In this document: positions 52,765 through 58,318 of the stretch, piece by piece
How the letters are laid out: each line of letters begins with the position of its first letter
Numbering within the stretch: position 1 is the stretch's first letter
Source of the DNA: Candidatus Woesearchaeota archaeon
GTDB lineage: Archaea > Nanobdellota > Nanobdellia > Woesearchaeales > 21-14-0-10-32-9
Direction of reading: 5' to 3'
NCBI GenBank assembly: GCA_021735165.1
Contig: JAIPHP010000006.1
Span: forward strand, 1-58,318
Length of the DNA: 58,318 bases
The notes under the pieces: model-generated
What the model was told of the DNA's origin: nothing
What the model saw: the letters and a program-made list of their open reading frames with translations, nothing else
Database searches by the model: none
Translations under genes and position numbers: made by a program

Positions 52765-53685
52765 ATGAAGCACACAATTAATGTTACCTTGTTATTCATC
52801 TTGATGTTTTTCATTTCTAATTTATTAGGCCTTTATTTGTTGAATATTTCTATGCAAAGCATTGAAAATTTTAATGGAACTTCAAAAATAGTTTATTCTT
52901 CAACAACTATTGGGGATAGAGCAGAGGTTTCTGGTTGGGAAAGTCTTGTTTACATTGCACTAGGCATAACTATTGGAACATTCATCTTATTATATTTTGT
53001 TAAGAGAAAAAAAGTTAATTGGTGGAAAACTTGGTTTTTTATTGCTGCAGCTGTATCTATGAGTGTTGCTTTTGGAACTTTGTTTGGTCCAAATTTTTTT
53101 TTGGGATCTTGGATTTTAAGTTTTGTTTTGGCTTATGTTAAGATTTTTAGGTTTAACTCTTTAGTTCATAATTTCACGGAAATTATTATGTACGCAGGTA
53201 TTGCTGTTTTATTTGTTCCTATTCTTAATGTTCAAGTAATGATTGTTTTATTAGCGTTTATTAGTTTATATGACGCATTAGCAGTTTGGAAAAGTAAGCA
53301 TATGGTTAAAATGGCAAGGTTTACTTCTGATGCTAGTGTATTTCCTGGTTTGTCTTTGCAATATGATCAAGATAAGAAAGTCTCAGAGAACTTGTTGCTT
53401 TATAAGAACAAAAAAACTCTTAAGAGTTCTGTTAAAACAGGCATTTTAGGGGGAGGGGATGTTGTATTTCCTTTACTTTTTAATGGTGTTTTGATGTCTC
53501 ATCTTATTTTACTAGGTATTTTGCCATCTTTAGCTTTTTTATATTCTCTTATTCCTATTTTTGTTTGTTCTCTGGCATTATTTGGTTTATTTTGGTTTGG
53601 TAAGAAAAATAGGTTTTATCCTGCTATGCCTTTCTTATCTTTAGGTTGTTTAGTTGGTTTTTTCATTGTATTCTTTATTGTTTGA
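52765..53685 (+). CDS. Presenilin-type intramembrane aspartyl protease
   Basis: The archaeal presenilin/SPP family (A22) cuts within membrane segments of substrates such as remnant signal peptides. About nine hydrophobic segments, with the catalytic motifs SLYDALAV (D170), LGGGDVVFP (D232) and the C-terminal PAMPFL in place of PAL. The 306 residues are full length. The ATG at 52765 follows a TATA-like TTTTATATATTAAG by about 30 nt; an in-frame TTG nine nt earlier is less likely. The gene overlaps nothing but lies close to endA. Confidence 0.9.
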   Translation: MKHTINVTLLFILMFFISNLLGLYLLNISMQSIENFNGTSKIVYSSTTIGDRAEVSGWESLVYIALGITIGTFILLYFVKRKKVNWWKTWFFIAAAVSMSVAFGTLFGPNFFLGSWILSFVLAYVKIFRFNSLVHNFTEIIMYAGIAVLFVPILNVQVMIVLLAFISLYDALAVWKSKHMVKMARFTSDASVFPGLSLQYDQDKKVSENLLLYKNKKTLKSSVKTGILGGGDVVFPLLFNGVLMSHLILLGILPSLAFLYSLIPIFVCSLALFGLFWFGKKNRFYPAMPFLSLGCLVGFFIVFFIV

Positions 53686-53726
53686 CATCAATATCTTTAT
53701 ATAGGACTGTTTCCTTTCTTATTTTT

Positions 53727-54365
53727 ATGGTGGCTAAGAAAAAAGTAACTAAGAAAAAGGTCTCTGTGAAAGAGAATGTTGTTGAAGAGATTCAGCTCAA
53801 AGAACCTAAAGAGCTTAAAGAGGAAGTTAAACCAAGAAAACCTGTGATTAATGCTCTTTTTAGTAAAGAGAGAATTGTCACTGAAAATTCAAATGATGCT
53901 CGCGAACTTTTTAATCAGAGTAGGTATGGTGTTGTTTTAGAAAATGGTCAAGTTCAGTTAAGTTTGCATGAAGCTCTTTATTTAATGGAAAAAGGCAGAC
54001 TTAAAATCATGGACGCCCGTAAAAAAAATCTTGAATTTACTGATTATTTAAAGAAAGCAAAGAAAACAGAACCTAATTTTTGGGTAAGATATTCTGTTTT
54101 TAAGGATATGAGGAATCGTGGTTATATTATTAAGACAGCCTTGAAGTTTGGTGCGGATTTTAGGGTTTATGATAGGGGCATAAAGCCTGGCGAAGATCAT
54201 GCTCGTTGGGTTGTTTATCCAGTTCATGAAGGTTCTACTCTTACTTGGTATGAGTTTGCTGCTAAGAACAGGGTAGCTCATTCTACTAAGAAACGGTTAA
54301 TGATAGCTGTTGTGGATGATGAAGCTGATGTTACTTATTGGGAGGTTAAGTGGACTAGGCCATGA
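53727..54365 (+). CDS. endA: tRNA-splicing endonuclease EndA
   Basis: EndA cuts the bulge-helix-bulge at tRNA introns. After a Lys-rich N-terminal part (about 1-40), the catalytic core shows FRVYDRG (Tyr), GEDHARWVVYPVHEG (His) and HSTKKRLMIAVVDDEADVTY (Lys), the full triad. At 212 residues it is of the homotetramer-like single-domain size. The start at 53727 follows the TATA box CTTTATATAG by about 28 nt. The stop overlaps the next gene by 4 nt. The one tRNA in this window has no intron. Confidence 0.94.
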   Translation: MVAKKKVTKKKVSVKENVVEEIQLKEPKELKEEVKPRKPVINALFSKERIVTENSNDARELFNQSRYGVVLENGQVQLSLHEALYLMEKGRLKIMDARKKNLEFTDYLKKAKKTEPNFWVRYSVFKDMRNRGYIIKTALKFGADFRVYDRGIKPGEDHARWVVYPVHEGSTLTWYEFAAKNRVAHSTKKRLMIAVVDDEADVTYWEVKWTRP

Positions 54366-55354
54366 ACTCGATAGAATTGGTTTCTACGGAAGATGTATTA
54401 AACACTGTTAGATTGCACGGTCCTTTAATTCCTCTTGAGGTTAGAAAGATATTAAGAAAAGGAGACAGTATAACTATTGGTGCTGCACTTTCTCAGCTTG
54501 TTGCTAGTAAAAATGTTTTGTTTACGAATGTTAAAAGAGGAGGAAGTCCTTTTTATTATATGAATGGTCAAGAGGCTAAATTAGAGCGAGCCGCTGATAA
54601 TCTTAACGAAAAGGATAAACAAACTTTTAATTACTTAAAGTCTGAGAAAGTATTAAGAGATAAAAAACAAGAACCTTTAACTAGGGTTTCATTGCGACAA
54701 ATCAAAGATTTTTCTAGGGAGTTTTCTGTAACTGTTAACGGCGAAAAAGAGATTTTTTGGAGGTATTATTTGGTTTCTGAACAGGAAGCATATAATATTT
54801 TAAAAGAGCGGTATGCTCCTAGAAAAGAAGAGGTTAAAGTTCCAGAAAAAGTTAAAGATTTAGATAATCAAGATCTTTCAGCAGTAGCTAAGGGTTCTGT
54901 CGAATCTGAAGTCAAAGTTGAGAAGCAAGAGAAGAAATTTTCTTCTCCGAAGAGTAATTCTTTTATTGAAAAAAATAAAGAAGAACAAAAAAAACTTTCC
55001 GAAGTTGATTCAAAAACTGTTGAAAATATTTTTGATAGTGTAACTGACGAGTTTCTTACTCAGATTAAAAGATTTTTTGATAAAAATAATATTTTTGTTG
55101 TTAATGCAGAATTAGTTAGGAAAGGTTCGGAATATAATTTTACTATTTTAATGGAAACTCCTATGGGCAGAGCTGAATATTTTTGCAAAGCTAAAAGCAA
55201 AAAGAAAAGCAACGATGGCGATCTTTCCACTGCTTATGTTCAGGGACAAGCAAAGAGGATTCCTGTTGTTTACTTAACAACTGGTGAAGTTACTAAGAAA
55301 GCTAAAGATAAATTAAAGACCGATTATAAAGGTATGTTAATTAAAGAGATTTAG
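54362..55354 (+). CDS. Winged-helix protein with restriction-endonuclease-like C-terminus
   Basis: Residues of about 5-70 look like a winged helix (NTVRLHGPLIPLEVRKILRK, TIGAALSQLVASKNVLFTN). A polar, Lys/Glu/Ser-rich linker (about 160-215) leads to a C-terminal domain where ILMETPMGRAEYFCKAKSKK and DLSTAYVQGQAKRIPVVYLT resemble a PD-(D/E)xK fold. It overlaps endA by 4 nt and is surely cotranscribed, which suggests RNA or DNA processing linked to EndA. The fold call is inference. Confidence 0.6.
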   Translation: MNSIELVSTEDVLNTVRLHGPLIPLEVRKILRKGDSITIGAALSQLVASKNVLFTNVKRGGSPFYYMNGQEAKLERAADNLNEKDKQTFNYLKSEKVLRDKKQEPLTRVSLRQIKDFSREFSVTVNGEKEIFWRYYLVSEQEAYNILKERYAPRKEEVKVPEKVKDLDNQDLSAVAKGSVESEVKVEKQEKKFSSPKSNSFIEKNKEEQKKLSEVDSKTVENIFDSVTDEFLTQIKRFFDKNNIFVVNAELVRKGSEYNFTILMETPMGRAEYFCKAKSKKKSNDGDLSTAYVQGQAKRIPVVYLTTGEVTKKAKDKLKTDYKGMLIKEI

Positions 55355-55863
55355 TTCATGAATTTTTTAAGAGTTAAGAAGTCTATTTCTTCTCTTGTCT
55401 TTTTTAAATCTTTAAATGTGAACTTTTGCGTTTCTTCATCTAAGGATACACAACAGTCTTTTATCACCTTTATTTCATAGTCTCTATCATATGCGTCTTG
55501 AATCAAGCTTCGGACGCAAAGATTTGTTAGTATGCCACACACTACTATTTCCTGTATTCCTTTTAATTGTTTTTCTAAATTTGTTTTGTAAAATGGGCTT
55601 ATTTTATTTTTTTTAATTATTATATCTGTTTCTTTCGTGTGTAGTTCTTTTATTATTTGTGTGTTTTCTGAATTTTCTGCAAACTCCGTATTTGAATCTT
55701 TTTCTATATGTATTGTGAATATTATTTTGTATTTTTGTTTTCTGCAGAAATCTATTAGTTTATTTGTTTTTTTTATTTGTTTGGAAATGTTTCCTACGTA
55801 GTAGTCTGATTTTTTATCAATCCATTCTTTTTCATAATCTACTAAGATGAGAGCTTTTTTCAT
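55351..55863 (-). CDS. Isochorismatase-family hydrolase (nicotinamidase-like)
   Basis: The catalytic triad of the family is present: D9 (ILVDYEKEWID), K84 or K85 (IIIKKNKISPF) and C116 (CGILTNLCVRSLIQDA). The fold hydrolyses small amides or enol ethers; nicotinamidase is one option, but the substrate cannot be read from sequence. The 170 residues are compact but complete. The 3' end overlaps that of the previous gene by 4 nt, and its promoter region lies next to element copy B. Confidence 0.85.
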   Translation of the reverse strand: MKKALILVDYEKEWIDKKSDYYVGNISKQIKKTNKLIDFCRKQKYKIIFTIHIEKDSNTEFAENSENTQIIKELHTKETDIIIKKNKISPFYKTNLEKQLKGIQEIVVCGILTNLCVRSLIQDAYDRDYEIKVIKDCCVSLDEETQKFTFKDLKKTREEIDFLTLKKFMN

Positions 55864-56285
55864 AAAAATAGTTAAGAATGATTACATATATAAAATTTTT
55901 GTTGTGCCCGCGAGCGTCCTTAGGTCTTTCTTTTTCGTATTGTAAAGTATTGTTAGCCGCTTTGCAGTCTTAAGTTTTTTACTAAGAAACACAGATCTTT
56001 AACGTGTTCCATATTGTGTTTCTCTTAATGGATCTCTAGGGCAACACAGATATTTGGGACAAACCTGTTGTGCCCCAAATTATGTTTTTATGTCTGTTTA
56101 GAAGATAAAGTTGTGTAATTGTTTTTTGTGTCTTTGTATGCTAATGGATTTTTGTGTTTTTAAGTATAATTGGAGCTGAGATTTTCCTTGTTTTGTTTAA
56201 AATTATTTTTTTGTTGGGTGTTTTTTTTTCTGTTAGACTAATTATTTCAAAAATTTTATATATGTGCCTCTTGTTTTTTGTTTTT
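55864..56285 (+). other. Intergenic region holding element copy B and two promoters
   Basis: A TATA-like CATATATAAAAT at 55885-55896 can serve the minus-strand hydrolase (22-33 nt from its ATG), and, in the other direction, starts 14-25 nt before element B. After the element, about 190 nt are featureless until ATTTTATATATG at about 56252, the TATA box of the M3 peptidase gene. Confidence 0.55.
55910..56066 (+). repeat. Structured dispersed element, copy B (157 nt) with 9-bp flanking repeats
   Basis: This is the partner of 23262-23420. The hairpins are retained: GTAAAG/CTTTGC (a G-U pair replaces G-C) and AGAAACAC/GTGTTTCT. GTTGTGCCC is found exactly at both borders (55901-55909 and 56067-56075), which looks like a 9-bp target duplication. 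The copies are in the same orientation, 32.6 kb apart. A TATA-like site about 20 nt upstream leaves open the alternative that this is an expressed RNA gene. Confidence 0.75.
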
Positions 56286-58058
56286 ATGGAAGAAAAAAAA
56301 AATATTTGGGATTTGAGTCATTTGCTTAATGGATTGTCAAAAGAAGAGATTGAAAAGAATATTATGAATTTAAGTTCTCAAATTAAAGGTTTGAGAGATT
56401 CTTTGTCTGATGATATTCTACCTTCCGATTTACTTGAAATAATAAGAAAGAAAGAGGCACTAGGAGTTTTTATGAGGCGTCTTAATACTCATCTTAGCAT
56501 GAGATTTTCTGAAAATACTAAGGATCCAGATGTTTTGGCATATAATGTTAAATTAAGTCAACTGTTTACTGATATTCAAAATGACACTATGTTCTTTTCT
56601 CTTTGGTTTATGAATTTGAGTGACTCTGTTGCTACTAAATTGATGAACTCTAATGAATTGAAGGATTACAAATATTATTTATCTAGGATTCGTGAAGAAA
56701 AAATCCATACTATGTCTGAGGAAGTTGAAAAAATTATTAATATTAAGTCTGAGACAGGAGGAGATGTTTTTGCGGATTTATATGATTTATTTACTAGTTC
56801 TTTTAGATTCGAGGCATTTGGCAAAAAAGATCTTGTTATTGAAGAGATAACTTCAAATTTTCAAGATTACAATCCTGAAATTAGAGAGGAGGCATATGAT
56901 GTTTTGCTTTCTAAATTTAAAGATGAAAGCACAATTATTGCTGAAATGTATAAAAACATAGTTGTAGATTGGGATAATGAATCTTTAAAAATAAGAAATT
57001 ATGATTCTCCTATTCAAGTAAGAAATAAATCTAATCAAGTTTCTGATGAGACTGTTAAAGCTCTTATCGATACTGTGAGAAAAAATGTTCATGTTTTTCA
57101 GGAATATTTTAAGTTAAAATATGAATTGAATAAGCGTTTAGGTGATACATATGCTTATTCAAGGTATCATGTGTATGCTCCTGTTAAATCTTCTGAAGAA
57201 AAAAATTATTCTTATGAAGATGCAAAAAGTATAGTTTTGGAGTTATTTAAGTCATTTGATGAGGAGTTTTTTTTAAATGCTAAAAAAATTTTTGATATGA
57301 ATCATGTTCATAGTCATCCAGCGCCCTACAAGAGGAGTGGTGCTTTTTGTTCTAGCCCTTTTCCAGATATGGAACCTTATATTTTGTTGAATCATACTGG
57401 TAAATTAAGAGATGTTTATACTATGGCTCATGAATTTGGACATGGTATTCACGGCATTTTTGCTTCTGATCAGAATTTTATGAATTATGATGAGCCTTTA
57501 GTGATGGCTGAAACAGCTTCTGTATTTGCTGAGATGTTATTGACAGAAAAATTGTTGAAAGATGTTTCTTCAGATAGGGAAAAAATAGCCATTTTGGCAC
57601 GGCAACTCCATGATGAATATGCGACTATTTTAAGACAAGTTTATTTTTGTGTTTTTGAAATATTTGCTCATGATAATATTAAATCCGGGTTGACTAAGGA
57701 TGAAATCGATAAAAAATATTACGCTTTGTTAAAGGAGCAGTTTGGGGATATGCAAATTCCTGAAAAATTTAAACATGAATGGAATTATATTCCTCATATT
57801 CATCACACCCCGTTTTATGTTTATGCTTATGCTTGGGGTAATCTAATGGTTTTATCTTTATATAAAATGTATAAAGAACAAGGTGATGCTTTTATTCCTA
57901 AGTATAAGGATATTTTAAGAGCTGGTGGTAGTGATGCTCCTGAAAACATTTTGAAACGTGCAGGTATAGATATTGCTAGTGAAGGATTTTGGCAGAAAGG
58001 AATGGATCAAATTAAAGAGCAGATTTCTTTGTTAAAAAAATTAAGTGAAAAGATATGA
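56286..58058 (+). CDS. M3-family oligoendopeptidase (PepF-like)
   Basis: A zinc peptidase degrading short peptides in the cytosol. The helical N-terminal region starts MEEKKNIWDLSHLLNG; the catalytic motif MAHEFGHGIHGIF (HEFGH at 382-386) is followed by AETASVFAEML with the third ligand Glu. The 590 residues match oligoendopeptidase F length. The start ATG at 56286 follows the TATA box ATTTTATATATG by about 25-30 nt; the hydrophobic in-frame extension upstream is not used. With the proteasome it could finish protein breakdown to amino acids. Confidence 0.93.
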   Translation: MEEKKNIWDLSHLLNGLSKEEIEKNIMNLSSQIKGLRDSLSDDILPSDLLEIIRKKEALGVFMRRLNTHLSMRFSENTKDPDVLAYNVKLSQLFTDIQNDTMFFSLWFMNLSDSVATKLMNSNELKDYKYYLSRIREEKIHTMSEEVEKIINIKSETGGDVFADLYDLFTSSFRFEAFGKKDLVIEEITSNFQDYNPEIREEAYDVLLSKFKDESTIIAEMYKNIVVDWDNESLKIRNYDSPIQVRNKSNQVSDETVKALIDTVRKNVHVFQEYFKLKYELNKRLGDTYAYSRYHVYAPVKSSEEKNYSYEDAKSIVLELFKSFDEEFFLNAKKIFDMNHVHSHPAPYKRSGAFCSSPFPDMEPYILLNHTGKLRDVYTMAHEFGHGIHGIFASDQNFMNYDEPLVMAETASVFAEMLLTEKLLKDVSSDREKIAILARQLHDEYATILRQVYFCVFEIFAHDNIKSGLTKDEIDKKYYALLKEQFGDMQIPEKFKHEWNYIPHIHHTPFYVYAYAWGNLMVLSLYKMYKEQGDAFIPKYKDILRAGGSDAPENILKRAGIDIASEGFWQKGMDQIKEQISLLKKLSEKI

Positions 58059-58062
58059 TTTG

Positions 58063-58077
58063 TTTTTTAATTTTTTT
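58063..58077 (+). terminator. T-rich terminator after the peptidase gene
   Basis: Runs of six and seven T, separated by AA, lie 5-19 nt after the stop codon, similar to the signal behind the stalk operon. Confidence 0.5.
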
Positions 58078-58080
58078 ATT

Positions 58081-58318
58081 GCGCGTTAGCGCGAGGGGTT
58101 TAATACCCCGACCTGCACAAAAATCTTTGATTTTTGGCATGCCAGAAACTTTGTTTCTGTGCATTTAGGTCGCGATAACAAGCAATCTAAACACGTAAAA
58201 ACTTTTAGTTTTTAGTGCACAGAAATCTTTGATTTCTTGTTGAATCGCGTCTAGGCGACTGAAGCGTAATACTCCATCCTTCAGGGTGGAGATACAAAAA
58301 AATTATCTTTGATAATTT
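58081..58318 (+). mobile_element. Multi-hairpin element, possibly an IS200/IS605-type end, cut by window edge
   Basis: About ten hairpins lie in 238 nt. They include GCGC/GCGC (58081-58092) and GGGGT/ACCCC (58095-58109). A long arm CGACCT-GCACA pairs with TGTGC-(ATTT)-AGGTCG (58109-58119 with 58158-58172) and encloses two smaller hairpins and the palindrome GGCATGCC. CTCCATCC/GGGTGGAG with loop TTCA is at 58272-58291. Four hairpins carry the same loop CTTTG. The CTCCATCC hairpin resembles right ends of IS200/IS605 elements as I know them, but no tnpA or tnpB gene is in the window. Identity is an inference. Confidence 0.45.

Noticed and set aside
53646-53726. Upstream in-frame extension of endA
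   Set aside because: It overlaps the end of the presenilin gene, is hydrophobic and contains the endA TATA box; the start at 53727 fits the leaderless pattern.
1-58318. CRISPR arrays, toxin-antitoxin pairs, restriction systems and rRNA genes
   Set aside because: No regularly spaced direct repeats, no paired toxin next to the RHH gene, no restriction or Cas genes and no rRNA signatures were seen in a read of both strands.

Overview
The window looks like a chromosomal segment of a small-genome, very AT-rich DPANN archaeon, most likely of the Woesearchaeota/Pacearchaeota (Nanoarchaeota) kind. The archaeal evidence is clear: archaeal/eukaryotic-type ribosomal proteins (eS4, eL32, eL19, eL34, eL14, P1), aIF1, an RNase P protein, aCPSF1/FttA, a proteasome beta subunit, tRNA-splicing endonuclease, Dph5, SecDF and TATA-box promoters. 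The narrower placement is an inference from base composition and from small conserved proteins that I associate with DPANN genomes.

Layout. 1-1300 carries a minus-strand N-glycosylation-rich secreted protein (cut by the window edge) and a 52-residue ribbon-helix-helix protein behind a palindromic promoter. 1470-15908 is a nearly gap-free S10/spc superoperon: uL3, uL4, uL23, uL2, uS19, uL22, uS3, uL29, aIF1, Rnp1, uS17, uL14, uL24, eS4, uL5, uS14, uS8, uL6, eL32, eL19, uL18, uS5, uL30, a 25-codon reading frame, uL15 and SecY. It is preceded by a leader of about 290 nt that can fold into several hairpins. 16-19 kb holds an MFS transporter, an EMC3/YidC-like DUF106 protein and the eL34-eL14 pair.

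19-30 kb is more accessory: a TrmB-type regulator, TraB, a decayed site-2-protease-like membrane protein, a tandem-repeat miniprotein, an NYN nuclease, a PpiC foldase with a cysteine-less thioredoxin tail, and a HerA-like ATPase whose Walker A motif is split by a 429-residue intein. 30-46.8 kb returns to core functions: aCPSF1, proteasome beta, the uL1-uL10-P1 stalk operon, a coiled-coil protein, Dph5, SecF-SecD, tRNA-Val followed by an encapsulated-ferritin-like gene, a HAD phosphatase, a bactofilin-like membrane protein, a SpoU methyltransferase and phosphoglycerate kinase. 46.9-58.1 kb mixes unknown genes with TrpRS, a PF01877 RNA-binding protein, a presenilin-type protease, EndA, an isochorismatase and an M3 oligopeptidase.

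The most unusual non-coding signals are two roughly 90% identical, structured elements of about 157 nt (23262-23420 and 55910-56066), each bounded by short direct repeats, and a dense array of hairpins at 58081-58318, four of which share the loop CTTTG on different stems. No rRNA, CRISPR array, complete insertion sequence or defence operon is visible. Starts fall into two classes: TATA box about 25 nt before the ATG (apparently leaderless), and GGTGAT or GGAGG Shine-Dalgarno sequences inside operons or behind leaders. Several start codons below were chosen on that basis.
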